Notes: a model not told the origin generated them from the sequence alone. Counted from the first letter of the stretch, positions 1-8,585 are shown. The stretch is 64,000 nucleotides of DNA from Rhodococcus sp. B7740 (GCF_000954115.1 NZ_CP010797.1:1302001-1366000), one strand, 5' to 3'. A program made the numbers and translations.

Positions 1-1
1 A

Positions 2-238
2 GGGATCCTGCGAGATCTACTCGGCAGCAATGTCACCGAGGACCCGGATCCGTCCACCGTCACCGCACGGTTGAGCAACCCGGCGCAGGCCGCGCCGGTC
101 CTGCCTGCACTCGAGACCGCAGGCATCTCGATCGCGTCGTTCACGCTGGGACAGCCGAGCTTGGACGAGGTGTTTCTCGCTCTCACCGGGCACGACGCCG
201 GTGCCACAGTCGAATCCGACCGGGAGGTTGCATCATGA
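2..238 (+). CDS. ABC transporter ATP-binding protein, C-terminal fragment (DrrA-like)
   Basis: The reading frame is open from the window edge and encodes the last 78 residues of a protein whose start lies outside. The segment PSLDEVFLALTG is the typical tail motif of daunorubicin-resistance (DrrA) type ATPases, which power drug or lipid export. The Walker motifs are not in the window. The stop TGA overlaps the ATG of the following permease (ATGA), so the two are translationally coupled and probably form one exporter. From memory, this position matches the Rv2686c-Rv2688c exporter genes of M. tuberculosis, but the substrate here cannot be read from the sequence. Confidence 0.85.
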   Translation, partial: GILRDLLGSNVTEDPDPSTVTARLSNPAQAAPVLPALETAGISIASFTLGQPSLDEVFLALTGHDAGATVESDREVAS

Positions 239-1074
239 CCACCGAAGCCCAGCAGACGGCGCCACAGGCATCGACGATCATCGATGTACTCGGTGCCGCC
301 GGGCCTCGCCCGCCTCGTCCGTCGTCGTTGTCGACGTCGTTGAGCTTCGGATGGCGAGCGCTGCTCAAGATCAAGCACGTTCCCGAGCAATTGTTCGACG
401 TGACGGCCTTTCCCATCATGTTCACGTTGCTCTTCACGTACCTGTTCGGCGGCGCACTGGCCGGGTCGACCGAGGCGTACATCCAGTTCCTGCTCCCCGG
501 CATTCTCGTGCAGACCGTGGTGATGATCACGATGTACACCGGAGTGACCATGAACAAGGACATCGAGAAGGGCGTCTTCGATCGATTCCGTTCGCTGCCC
601 ATCTGGCGGCCGTCGCCGTTGGTCGGTGCCCTGCTCGGCGACGTCGTGCGCTACACGCTGGCTTCGGTGATCGTGCTGATCCTCGGGCTGATCCTCGGTT
701 TCCGGCCGCAGGGTGGTCTTGTCGGTGTGGTGGCGTCGATCGCTCTGCTGTTGCTGTTCTCGTTCTGCCTCTCCTGGATCTGGACCATGATCGCGATGAT
801 CGTCCGTACCGAGGCTGCGGTGATGGGGGTGTCGATGTTCATCCTGTTTCCGCTCACGTTCGCGAGCAACATCTTCGTCGACCCCAGCACGATGCCCGGT
901 TGGCTGCGCGCGTTCGTCGACGTCAACCCGGTCAGCTTTCTGGTCACGTCGCTACGTGGACTGATGCAGGGCGATGTCGACACGGGCGGGCTTGGAGTGA
1001 CGCTGATGCTGTGCGCGGCAATGCTGGCGGTGTTCGGGCCGATCACGATGCGCCTGTACAACCGAAAGTCCTGA
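235..1074 (+). CDS. ABC-2 type transporter permease (DrrB-like)
   Basis: 279 aa. A cytoplasmic N-terminus of about 55 residues is followed by six hydrophobic segments, as expected for the ABC-2 membrane family. The N-terminal half carries the family's usual cytoplasmic stretch after the second helix (TMNKDIEKGVFDRFRSLPIW). The segment before the last helix (PGWLRAFVDVNPVSFLV) is also characteristic of the DrrB/NodJ family. It overlaps the upstream ATPase stop by 4 bases and is the membrane half of that exporter. The substrate is unknown; drug or hydrophobic-molecule efflux is inferred from the family only. Confidence 0.9.
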   Translation: MTTEAQQTAPQASTIIDVLGAAGPRPPRPSSLSTSLSFGWRALLKIKHVPEQLFDVTAFPIMFTLLFTYLFGGALAGSTEAYIQFLLPGILVQTVVMITMYTGVTMNKDIEKGVFDRFRSLPIWRPSPLVGALLGDVVRYTLASVIVLILGLILGFRPQGGLVGVVASIALLLLFSFCLSWIWTMIAMIVRTEAAVMGVSMFILFPLTFASNIFVDPSTMPGWLRAFVDVNPVSFLVTSLRGLMQGDVDTGGLGVTLMLCAAMLAVFGPITMRLYNRKS

Positions 1075-1088
1075 CGAACGCGCTGCGA

Positions 1089-1610
1089 TCACGAGGCCGC
1101 GCGTGCTCGATGCCTGCGTACTGCGTCGCGATTGGAGCACACCGTTCCGCAGTACCGCTGCCTGCCCGTTCTCGAGGTGTCGGCGAAGGCGAGTGTGCAG
1201 TCTGCGGCGGCGCAGCGAGCGAGGCGAGACATCCCGCGTCCGGTCAGATGCAACGCGGTGCCGACGCTCACCAGGGCCCTGATGACCCCGCCGAGTTCGA
1301 TGTTGGGGTCGCGATAGTGCATGTGCCAGCCGTCGTCGGCATGGTTGGTCAACCGTGGGTAGGCCGACGCCTGTGCCAGTAGAGCATTGAGCTCGTCGGC
1401 CCGATCGGCTTCGGTGCTCGCGTCCACCACCCGCGCCCAGTCACGCAGGAACTGGAGGGTGTCGACCAGATCGGCATCCGTGGCGATCCAGTCCGGTACG
1501 AGGCCGGCGTCCACGCAGCGTTCGCCCAGCTCGGTCGCCGACGTGGGCGGCGAATTGAGCAGGTCGATACCGAGTTTCACGGCATACTCGCCGTAAGGGT
1601 TGATGTGCAC
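1089..1610 (-). CDS. CGNR zinc-finger / ABATE-domain protein, putative regulator
   Basis: 173 aa from a GTG start. The C-terminus carries the CGNR-type zinc finger: a first cysteine pair (CAAADC), then CGTVCSNRDAVRRHR, where the second cysteine pair and the basic helix match the family. The N-terminal part resembles the ABATE (stress-associated) domain. Members are thought to be transcriptional regulators, but few are studied. It is convergent with the exporter genes (14 bases apart) and divergent from a tiny His-rich ORF. A role in controlling the exporter is possible but is only inference from proximity. Confidence 0.85.
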   Translation of the reverse strand: MHINPYGEYAVKLGIDLLNSPPTSATELGERCVDAGLVPDWIATDADLVDTLQFLRDWARVVDASTEADRADELNALLAQASAYPRLTNHADDGWHMHYRDPNIELGGVIRALVSVGTALHLTGRGMSRLARCAAADCTLAFADTSRTGRQRYCGTVCSNRDAVRRHRARAAS

Positions 1611-1635
1611 AAGACCATTACATCACGATGGACGC

Positions 1636-1797
1636 ATGCACACCGAACACACCACACACACCTGGACCACCCACTCCACCCACGACACGAGCGAGGGGCT
1701 CGTCGGATACCAGGGCTGCCGGTGCGGTGCTCAGCGCATCGTGTCCGTTCCCATGCACACCTTCGCCCCGGTCGCCGAAGTTGCACACCGGATCTGA
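1636..1797 (+). CDS. Tiny His/Thr-rich protein with CxC motif, function unknown
   Basis: 53 aa from the ATG at 1636; the same frame is open upstream to a TTG at 1600. The N-terminus alternates histidine and threonine (HTEHTTHTWTTHSTH). It is followed by a hydrophobic/glycine patch and a Cys-Arg-Cys (GYQGCRCGAQRIVS). The composition suggests metal binding, but this is inference. I recall similar short proteins annotated in rhodococci but could not search for them. It is divergent from the CGNR gene and convergent with the RNA methyltransferase gene. No convincing ribosome-binding site was seen, so expression is uncertain. Confidence 0.45.
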   Translation: MHTEHTTHTWTTHSTHDTSEGLVGYQGCRCGAQRIVSVPMHTFAPVAEVAHRI

Positions 1798-1813
1798 TCG
1801 GTTGCCGCAGCCC

Positions 1814-3085
1814 TCACCGACGAACGAAACGACCGATGCACTCGACGTGGCTGGTCGACGGAAAGGCGTCGAAAGCGCGCATGTCGTCGAGCTCGTATCC
1901 AGCAGCCCGATACAAGCTCACATCCCGTGCGAACGAGGCCGGATCGCATCCGATGTGCACCACCGAACGCGGAGACCGGACGGCGACGGCATCGACGACG
2001 TCCCGTCCTGCTCCCGCGCGAGGTGGATCGAGCACCGCTACCGACACCGGATCGGTCAACGCATCGATCGAGCGCTCGACCCGACCCGGCACGAACGTGA
2101 CCTGCGGCAGATCCCGCAGCGCCGAACGGCCGTCCTCGGCTGCCCGACGAGAGAACTCGACACTGGTGACCCGGCCGCTCGGACCCACACGATCGGCCAG
2201 GGCGGCGGCGAACACCCCGACGCCTCCGTACAGATCCCACGCACCGTCACCCGACGTGGCGTCCGCCCATTCCCGCACCACATCGGTGTACACCTGCGGC
2301 GCGCCGCGGTGAGCCTGCCAGAACCCGGTGGCGTCGAGGGTCCATGCCCTGCTCGAGACGTATTCGGTCACCCGACCCGATCCGATCACGGCCTTCTCGG
2401 GCCGGGAGCGAGACGACGCTGCCCGACGCGCCGACGCTCCACGACGACCCGGCGATCGGCGTCCGGTGGGCGAGAGTTGCGCCGGCGCGATCTCCACCAC
2501 ATGCCGCTCGCCGTGCCCGTCGAGCACCACCTGCAGCTCGGCACCCGGCCGCCACTGCTGATCCGACAGTCCCACGAACGCGGCAGAATCCATTTGGGGA
2601 CAGGTGAGTTCGGTGACGATCGAGCTACTGCGATAGCGGTGATAGCCGGGCCTACCGCCGGCATCGACGGCGAGTCGCACTCGGGTTCGCCACCCGGTTC
2701 CGTCGCCGGACCCCGGTAGTTCCTCCACCTGCACCTCACGCTCGATTCCGGCGACGCGGCGAAGCTGTTCGGCGACGACGAACGACTTCAGTCGCCGCCC
2801 GGCATCGGCAGTGGCGTGGGAGTAGTCGCAGCAGCCCGAGCCGCCCGGTCCGGCAATGGGACAGCGCGCGTCCACTCGGTCCGGCGAGGCCGACAGAATC
2901 TCGACGGCATCGGCACGACAGAACGACCCGCCTCGATCTTCGGTCACCTTGGCCAGGACCCGTTCACCGGGCAATCCGTGACGCACGAACATCACCCGGC
3001 CGTCGTGGCGGGCCACGCAGAATCCTCCGTGCCCCGGCGCGCTCAGTTCGACCTCCAGCAGCAGCCCGAACCAGCTCTCGCTCAC
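1814..3085 (-). CDS. TrmA/RumA-family RNA (uracil-5-)methyltransferase
   Basis: 423 aa from a GTG start. An N-terminal TRAM-like beta-barrel (residues about 8-60) is followed by a cysteine group (RCPIAGPGGSGCCDY) resembling the iron-sulfur region of RumA/RlmD. The C-terminal half is a class I SAM-dependent methyltransferase: motif I in WDLYGGVGVFAAAL, a DPPRAG motif, and the segment HIGCDPASFARD, whose Cys aligns with the catalytic nucleophile of m5U methyltransferases. The start overlaps the stop of the upstream permease gene (GTGA), so the two are one transcription unit. The target base (tRNA or rRNA) cannot be decided. It is the likely counterpart of Rv2689c. Confidence 0.88.
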   Translation of the reverse strand: MSESWFGLLLEVELSAPGHGGFCVARHDGRVMFVRHGLPGERVLAKVTEDRGGSFCRADAVEILSASPDRVDARCPIAGPGGSGCCDYSHATADAGRRLKSFVVAEQLRRVAGIEREVQVEELPGSGDGTGWRTRVRLAVDAGGRPGYHRYRSSSIVTELTCPQMDSAAFVGLSDQQWRPGAELQVVLDGHGERHVVEIAPAQLSPTGRRSPGRRGASARRAASSRSRPEKAVIGSGRVTEYVSSRAWTLDATGFWQAHRGAPQVYTDVVREWADATSGDGAWDLYGGVGVFAAALADRVGPSGRVTSVEFSRRAAEDGRSALRDLPQVTFVPGRVERSIDALTDPVSVAVLDPPRAGAGRDVVDAVAVRSPRSVVHIGCDPASFARDVSLYRAAGYELDDMRAFDAFPSTSHVECIGRFVRR

Positions 3086-5079
3086 TTGCCCGCCGGAGGC
3101 TCGTAGCCGCGACGCGACGCACCGGGCGCATTGCCGAGCACCTCACGCTTGGCCTTCTCGGACGACCGCAGCTGCCACGGCACGCTCGTGACCATCACGC
3201 CCGGCTGGAACAGCAGGCGAGACTTCAGTCGCAACGCGCTCTGATTGTGCAGAACCTGCTCCCACCAGTGACCGACCACGTACTCGGGAATGAAGACCGT
3301 GACGACGTCCCGAGGCGAGTCGCGGCGAACCCGTTTCACGTAGTCCAGGACCGGTTTGGTGACTTCTCGGTAGGGCGACTCGACGACCTTGAGCGGCACC
3401 GAGACGTCACTGGCTTCCCACTCCCGAACCAGTGCGCGAGTATCGGCTTCGTCGACGTTGACGGTCACGGCCTCGAGGGTGTCGGGCCTGGTTGCTCGGG
3501 CGTACGCCAACGCGCGCAGGGTCGGCATGTGCAGCTTCGAGACCAACACGATCGAGTGTGTGCGGCTGGGCAGAACTCCGTCCCATTCCTCGTTCTCGAG
3601 CTCCCGCGCCACGGTGTCGTAATGCTTTCTGATCATGCGCATCAGGACGAAGATCGCCACCATCGCCACGATCGCGATCCACGCGCCGGCGGCGAACTTG
3701 GTGATCAACACGATGACCAGCACCGTTCCGGTCATGCCGAGACCGACTCCGTTGACCACCCGTGAGCGGTGCATGCGCCGCCGTTGCTCGGGATCGGTCT
3801 CGGTGGCCAACAGCCGCGTCCAGTGCCGAACCATCCCGGTCTGACTGAGGGTGAACGAGACGAACACCCCGACGATGTAGAGCTGAATGAGCTTGGTTAC
3901 CTCGGCACCGAACGCGACGACGAAGACGATCGCAGCTCCGGACAGAAAAAGGATGCCGTTGCTGAAGGCAAGACGGTCGCCACGAGTGTGCAGCTGCCTC
4001 GGCAGGTACCGGTCCTGGGCCAGAACCGAACCGAGAACGGGGAAGCCGTTGAACGCGGTGTTGGCCGCAAGTACCAGGATGAGGGCCGTGACGGTCGTGA
4101 TGAAGAAGAATCCAGCGGGGAATCCGCTGAACACCGCCTCCGCGAGCTGCGCGATCAACGTCTTCTGCTGGTACCCCTCCGGCGCGCCGACCAGCTGAAT
4201 ATCGGGATCCAGGGCGTACTTGATGCCGATCTTCTGTGCGAGCACGATGATGCCCATCAGCAATGTGATGCCGATGGCTCCGAGCAGCAACAAGGTGGTC
4301 GCGGCGTTACGCGACTTCGGCTTCTCGAATGCGGGTACCCCGTTGCTGATGGCCTCCACCCCGGTCAGCGCCGCGCAACCGGAAGAGAAGGCGCGCGCGA
4401 TGAGGAACGCGAATGCGATGCCGTACAGGTGCGAATCCTCGGCCTTCAGATCGAAGGTTGCCGATTCTGCATGAATGTCGTCGCCGAGAACGTAGACCCG
4501 GAACAGGCCGTACGCCAACATCAGGAACATGCCACCCATGAAGGCATACGTCGGGATCGCGAACGCAGCCCCGGACTCGCGGATGCCCCGAAGATTGACG
4601 GAGGTGACCAGGACGATGGCCACCACGGCGAACAGCACCTTGTGCTGGGCCACGAACGGAACCGCTGATCCGATGTTCGACGCCGCCGCCGAGATCGACA
4701 CCGCCACGGTCAACACGTAGTCGACCAACAGTGCGCTGCCGACCGTCAATCCGGCCGCGGGGCCCAGGTTTGTGGTCGCGACCTCGTAGTCGCCGCCGCC
4801 GGACGGATAAGCATGCACGTTCTGTCGATAGCTGGCCACAACGACGGCCATCACCACGCAGACGGCGAGACCGATCCACGGGGTGAAGGCGACTGCCGAG
4901 ATGCCCGCCACCGACAGCACCAGGAAGATCTCTTCCGGTGCATAGGCAACCGACGACATGGCGTCCGAGGCGAACACCGGCAACGCGATCCGCTTGGGAA
5001 GCAACGTATGACCGAGCTTGTCACTGCGGAACGGCTTACCGAGCACTAGCCGCTTGGCGGCAGTCGAGACCTTGGACAC
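3082..5079 (-). CDS. APC-family amino acid/cation permease
   Basis: 665 aa from the GTG at 5079. I prefer this start to upstream ones because mycobacterial relatives begin at the equivalent of SKVSTAAKRLVLGKPFRSDKL. The segment LPKRIALPVFASDAMSSVAY opens a twelve-helix APC core, with the family's glycine-rich first helix and a GGGDYEVA loop after helix 2. A soluble C-terminal domain of about 170 residues follows. A TACGCT hexamer lies 7 bases before the GTG, suggesting a leaderless mRNA. The gene is divergent from two TrkA-type genes, so a link to potassium or other ion transport is plausible. Substrate unknown; likely counterpart of Rv2690c. Confidence 0.85.
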   Translation of the reverse strand: MSKVSTAAKRLVLGKPFRSDKLGHTLLPKRIALPVFASDAMSSVAYAPEEIFLVLSVAGISAVAFTPWIGLAVCVVMAVVVASYRQNVHAYPSGGGDYEVATTNLGPAAGLTVGSALLVDYVLTVAVSISAAASNIGSAVPFVAQHKVLFAVVAIVLVTSVNLRGIRESGAAFAIPTYAFMGGMFLMLAYGLFRVYVLGDDIHAESATFDLKAEDSHLYGIAFAFLIARAFSSGCAALTGVEAISNGVPAFEKPKSRNAATTLLLLGAIGITLLMGIIVLAQKIGIKYALDPDIQLVGAPEGYQQKTLIAQLAEAVFSGFPAGFFFITTVTALILVLAANTAFNGFPVLGSVLAQDRYLPRQLHTRGDRLAFSNGILFLSGAAIVFVVAFGAEVTKLIQLYIVGVFVSFTLSQTGMVRHWTRLLATETDPEQRRRMHRSRVVNGVGLGMTGTVLVIVLITKFAAGAWIAIVAMVAIFVLMRMIRKHYDTVARELENEEWDGVLPSRTHSIVLVSKLHMPTLRALAYARATRPDTLEAVTVNVDEADTRALVREWEASDVSVPLKVVESPYREVTKPVLDYVKRVRRDSPRDVVTVFIPEYVVGHWWEQVLHNQSALRLKSRLLFQPGVMVTSVPWQLRSSEKAKREVLGNAPGASRRGYEPPAGK

Positions 5080-5086
5080 GCACAGA

Positions 5087-5092
5087 AGCGTA
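5087..5092 (-). promoter_or_regulatory. Leaderless-type -10 hexamer for the APC permease gene
   Basis: Read on the minus strand the hexamer is TACGCT, placed 7 bases before the GTG at 5079. The TANNNT-N6/7-RTG arrangement is the known pattern of leaderless transcripts in mycobacteria and relatives. No ribosome-binding site is visible upstream of this GTG. Confidence 0.5.
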
Positions 5093-5255
5093 GGCCGTCC
5101 TCCTGCGGACGTCTCAACCACGCGCCCGAAACTGCGTCGGAGCGCACCCTCGGTCGGTACGGTGACCGATCCCCCGATACGTTGGTGCACGCCTGCCGGT
5201 CGTGGCAGTGTCGGTCGGCAGTGGTCGACCATCGAGATCGGGACGGAGCTGGGCG

Positions 5256-5921
5256 TTGTACGTAGTTGTGATGGGATGTGGCCGCGTCGGCGCATCGCTG
5301 GCCGGGGCGCTCGAACGCATCGGACACGAGGTCGCGATCATCGACCGCGACGAAACAGCCTTTCTGCGCCTGGACCCCGACTTCGCCGGGCATCGCGTCG
5401 TAGGCATGGGTTTCGACCGAGATGTGTTGGTGAGCGCGGGAATCGAGAAGGCCGAGGCCTTCGCGGCCGTGTCGTCCGGCGACAACTCCAACATCATCTC
5501 CGCCCGTGTCGCTCGAGAGACGTTCGGCGTCGACAAAGTGGTCGCAAGGATCTACGACGCCAAGCGCGCGGCCGTCTACGAACGCCTCGGCATCCCGACG
5601 GTCGCCACCGTCCCCTGGGCCACCGATCGTTTTCTGCACAACCTGTTGCGCGACGACCCCACCACCAAATGGCGCGATCCCTCGGGCAGCGTCGCCGTCG
5701 TCCTGCTCGACTTCCACGACGCCTGGATCGGCAAGAAGCTCTCGGTACTCGAGGACGCCACCAACTCGCGGGCCGCGTTCGTCATCCGGTTCGGCAGCGG
5801 ACTGCTACCGGACAAGCGAACCGTGATCCAGGCCGGCGACGAGGTGTACGTCGCCGCGGTCTCGGGAACCGTCGCCGAAGCCATTGCGCTGGCAGGCAAC
5901 CCGCCGCCCCCGGACGACTGA
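5256..5921 (+). CDS. ceoB: TrkA-family potassium uptake regulator (CeoB-like)
   Basis: 221 aa. A TTG at 5256 is chosen as start because the protein then begins MYVVVMGCGRVGASLAG, with the Rossmann glycine motif at the N-terminus as in all TrkA-N (RCK) domains; a GGAG lies about 10 bases upstream. The RCK-N domain (about residues 1-130) binds NAD(H) or nucleotide. The TrkA-C domain follows (about 140-215, ending in a QAGDEVYVAA type strand). It gates K+ channels or transporters as a cytoplasmic ring. It is the first of two tandem RCK genes and probably pairs with the next gene. Counterpart of Rv2691. Confidence 0.88.
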   Translation: MYVVVMGCGRVGASLAGALERIGHEVAIIDRDETAFLRLDPDFAGHRVVGMGFDRDVLVSAGIEKAEAFAAVSSGDNSNIISARVARETFGVDKVVARIYDAKRAAVYERLGIPTVATVPWATDRFLHNLLRDDPTTKWRDPSGSVAVVLLDFHDAWIGKKLSVLEDATNSRAAFVIRFGSGLLPDKRTVIQAGDEVYVAAVSGTVAEAIALAGNPPPPDD

Positions 5922-5970
5922 TGCACGAGCGCACGTTCCCCACCTCCCCCATCGACCCGAACGGGAAGCC

Positions 5971-6630
5971 ATGAAAGTCGCTATCGCCGGAGCCGGCGCA
6001 GTCGGCAGATCCATCGCACGCGAGCTGATCCGCAGCGAACACGATGTGATGCTCCTCGAACGCAAACTCGACCACGTCGATCAGGCCGCCATCCCGGAAG
6101 CGGAATGGGTGTTGGCCGACGCGTGCGAGTTGAGTCTGCTCGAAGCCGCGCACCTCGAGAATTACGACGTGGTGATCGCTGCCACCGGAGACGACAAAGC
6201 CAACCTGGTGCTCAGCCTGCTGGCCAAGACCGAGTTCGGCGTCAACCGCGTGGTGGCCCGGGTCAACGATCCGCGCAACGAATGGCTGTTCGACGCTGCC
6301 TGGGGTGTCGATGTCGCCGTGTCCACCCCGCGCATGCTCGCGTCCCTGGTCGAGGAGGCCGTATCGGTGGGCGACCTCGTTCACCTGATGACGTTCCGTA
6401 AGGGTCAGGCCAACCTCGTCGAGATCACGCTGCCGGAGAACACTCCCCTGGCGGGCAAGCCGGTCCGCAAGCTCCAATTGCCCAGGGACGCAGCGTTGGT
6501 GACGATTCTGCGCGGCGGTCGAGTAATCGTTCCCCAGCACGACGATCCGCTGGAGGGCGGCGACGAACTGCTGTTCGTCGCGGCCAAAGAGGTCGAGAAC
6601 GAACTACGCGCCGCTGTCGGCCTGATCTGA
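5971..6630 (+). CDS. ceoC: TrkA-family potassium uptake regulator (CeoC-like)
   Basis: 219 aa. The start is the ATG at 5971, preceded by GGGAAG, giving an N-terminus MKVAIAGAGAVGRSIARELI, the classical Rossmann dinucleotide-binding motif. RCK-N is followed by TrkA-C (about 140-215, with GGDELLFVAA near the end). It begins 49 bases after ceoB in the same direction, so the pair is co-transcribed and may form a hetero-oligomeric ring. The 3' end overlaps the convergent DUF3159 gene by 27 bases. Counterpart of Rv2692. Confidence 0.9.
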   Translation: MKVAIAGAGAVGRSIARELIRSEHDVMLLERKLDHVDQAAIPEAEWVLADACELSLLEAAHLENYDVVIAATGDDKANLVLSLLAKTEFGVNRVVARVNDPRNEWLFDAAWGVDVAVSTPRMLASLVEEAVSVGDLVHLMTFRKGQANLVEITLPENTPLAGKPVRKLQLPRDAALVTILRGGRVIVPQHDDPLEGGDELLFVAAKEVENELRAAVGLI

Positions 6631-7335
6631 CGGCCGGTCCTGCTTGCGGTCTTCGCTCGACGCTGCGTCGAGCGCACGATCGGCCGCACGCACGGCCCAG
6701 AGCGTGACCAACAGCGCCACTCCCGTGAGCGGCCAGCCCATGCCGATGCGGGCAACGGCGAGCCAACCCGTCTGGTCGGAGTCGTAGAGCTGGGACTGAA
6801 CGATGTATCGGGCACCGAACACCGACGCCCAGGCGATCGTGGCCACGTCGTAGTACCGCACGGCCGACCGGTTGCCACGCCACGACGTTCCGTTGCCGTT
6901 GAGGTATCCCCAGATGATGCCGACCAACGGCCAGCGCGCGAGCACCGACAGCACGAACGCCGCGCCGTAGGCGAGCGAGGTGTAGATGCCGAACAGGAAG
7001 TAGCCCTTGGCATCTCCCGTCCGGTATGCGATGAATGCGCAGATTCCGACCCCGAAGAATCCCGAAATGGCGGGCTGAATCGGGCTACGACGAACCAGCC
7101 GCCACACCAACACCGCAGCGGCGACACCCAGAGCGGACCACAGAGCAGCGGCGAGACCGGCATAGCTGTTCACCGGAACGAAGACGACGACGGGCAAGGT
7201 CGAGTAGACGAGCCCGCTCAACCCGCCGAGCTGCTCGAGGACGGTGGGAGCCACCTTCTCGGCGGTCGTCGACGCGTCGGGCGCAGGTTCCGGCGTCGTC
7301 GACGGGGGCGGCACGAAATCGTCGCTGTTGGTCAC
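6604..7335 (-). CDS. DUF3159 integral membrane protein
   Basis: 243 aa from a GTG start. A proline/alanine-rich N-terminal tail of about 35 residues precedes five or six hydrophobic segments (about 45-215), with the conserved stretch between them containing GYLNGNGTSWRGN. The C-terminus is short and charged. The family is widespread in actinobacteria and has no known function. It is probably co-transcribed with the OB-fold gene upstream (28-base gap) and overlaps the 3' end of ceoC on the other strand. Counterpart of Rv2693c. Confidence 0.82.
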   Translation of the reverse strand: MTNSDDFVPPPSTTPEPAPDASTTAEKVAPTVLEQLGGLSGLVYSTLPVVVFVPVNSYAGLAAALWSALGVAAAVLVWRLVRRSPIQPAISGFFGVGICAFIAYRTGDAKGYFLFGIYTSLAYGAAFVLSVLARWPLVGIIWGYLNGNGTSWRGNRSAVRYYDVATIAWASVFGARYIVQSQLYDSDQTGWLAVARIGMGWPLTGVALLVTLWAVRAADRALDAASSEDRKQDRPSDQADSGA

Positions 7336-7363
7336 GACAACGAGAGTGCCATACCGGCGACGA

Positions 7364-7741
7364 TCAGCTGTCGTCGCGCAGTTCGTAGTAGGGGTTGTAG
7401 ACGATCTTGCGTCCGTCGCGCTCGCCGACGCGTCCGCGAACGAGCAGAGTCTTGCCGGGCTCGATTCCAGCGATCTTGCGTCGTCCGATCCACAGCAGCG
7501 TCACCGTGTCGGTGCCGTCGAAGAACTCGGCCTCGATGTTGGCGTTGGCCGCCTTCGAACAGGCTTCGACGCTGCGCAGTCGACCCAGCATCGTGACTTC
7601 TTCACCTCGCGAGCAATCGCACGCCCGCCGAGCCCCGGAGGCTTCGGAGGTTTCGGCCATCTCCTCGGCATCGAGTTGATCGATGTCCTCTGTCAACTTC
7701 CGCGTCAGACGGCGAAAGTATCCTGCGGCAGCGGGTGCCAT
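7364..7741 (-). CDS. OB-fold nucleic acid-binding protein
   Basis: 125 aa. The ATG at 7741 is preceded by GGAG at good spacing and fits the length of the mycobacterial homologue (Rv2694c, about 122 aa). An N-terminal helical stretch (YFRRLTRKLTEDIDQLDAE) precedes a five-strand OB-fold resembling RecG-type domains: EEVTMLGRLRSV, then ANIEAEFFDGTDTVTLLWIGRRKIAGI and KTLLVRGRV. It probably binds RNA or DNA, but the role is unknown. It sits upstream of the DUF3159 gene on the same strand. Confidence 0.82.
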   Translation of the reverse strand: MAPAAAGYFRRLTRKLTEDIDQLDAEEMAETSEASGARRACDCSRGEEVTMLGRLRSVEACSKAANANIEAEFFDGTDTVTLLWIGRRKIAGIEPGKTLLVRGRVGERDGRKIVYNPYYELRDDS

Positions 7742-7862
7742 TCTGTGCTCCAGCGGTGTGGGTCGTCCCCTCGTCGGGGTGGTACTTCGCCACTGTAGAC
7801 CCGAAGTGTCACGCTGACCAACCGTCGTCACAGCGGTGTCGGCAGGCGTGCACAATCGTGTC

Positions 7863-8585
7863 GTGCACAGCCGATTCGACACCAGCACCGCGATCGTTCT
7901 ACCGGGGACGGGGTCCGATGCGCGGTTCGCCGCCGACGCGTTCTCGGCGGCATTCGACAGTGTGGGATTGACCACCGTGGCCGTCGAACCCGACCCGACC
8001 GCGGTGGTGGAAAGCTACCTGTCCGCCCTCGACGACGCAGCACATCGCCTCGGACCCGTCGTGGTCGCAGGGATATCCCTCGGGGCGGCCGTCGCGATTC
8101 GCTGGGCTGCCGACAACGCATCGAACACCGCGGCTCTCGCACTCGCGCTGCCTGCGTGGACCGGAGACCCGGCCGGCTCCCCCGCGGCCCTGAGTGCGGA
8201 GTTCACCGCGCGATCCCTGCGCGAGCAGGGACTCGACGTCGTCACCGCGGCGATGGCAGCGTCGAGCCCGCCGTGGCTCGCGCGCACTCTGCGCCGGTCC
8301 TGGGCTGCCCAGTGGCCCGCCCTTCCCGGCGCGCTGGACGAGGCGGCTCGCCACCGCAGCCTCGAACTCGACGAGCTCGCTCGGATAGAGGTACCCGCTG
8401 TCGTCGTGGGTGCGGTGGACGATGCAGTCCATCCGATCGAGGTCGCTCGACAGTGGGCTCGGGCACTGCCGAACTGCGAGCTGCGCACGGTGACCCTGGA
8501 CGGCATAGGAAGCGACCCGGGAAGCCTCGGCCGAGCGGCCGTCGACGGTCTCGACGAGCGATCGGGTCAGCCGCCCAGCTGCTGA
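7863..8585 (+). CDS. Alpha/beta-hydrolase family protein
   Basis: 240 aa from the GTG at 7863. That start has CACAAT 6 bases upstream (leaderless-like); GTGs at 7836 and 7848 are alternatives. The fold is alpha/beta hydrolase: an early TAIVLPGTGSDARF strand-loop and the nucleophile elbow GISLGAA (Ser about residue 75). A late IEVPAVVVGAVDDAVHP supplies the acidic residue region, and no clear catalytic His motif is obvious. The substrate is unknown. The 3' end overlaps the convergent DUF3710 gene by 19 bases. Counterpart of Rv2695. Confidence 0.8.
   Translation: MHSRFDTSTAIVLPGTGSDARFAADAFSAAFDSVGLTTVAVEPDPTAVVESYLSALDDAAHRLGPVVVAGISLGAAVAIRWAADNASNTAALALALPAWTGDPAGSPAALSAEFTARSLREQGLDVVTAAMAASSPPWLARTLRRSWAAQWPALPGALDEAARHRSLELDELARIEVPAVVVGAVDDAVHPIEVARQWARALPNCELRTVTLDGIGSDPGSLGRAAVDGLDERSGQPPSC

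Noticed and set aside
1605..2719. Long plus-strand open frames opposite the RNA methyltransferase gene
   Set aside because: They are high-GC shadows on the opposite strand of a well-supported gene, with Arg/Pro/Ser-rich, low-information translations.
3769..4668. A 299-residue plus-strand open frame within the APC permease
   Set aside because: Composition is charged and repetitive (Asp/Gln/Arg), typical of antisense to hydrophobic helices; the minus-strand permease explains the region.
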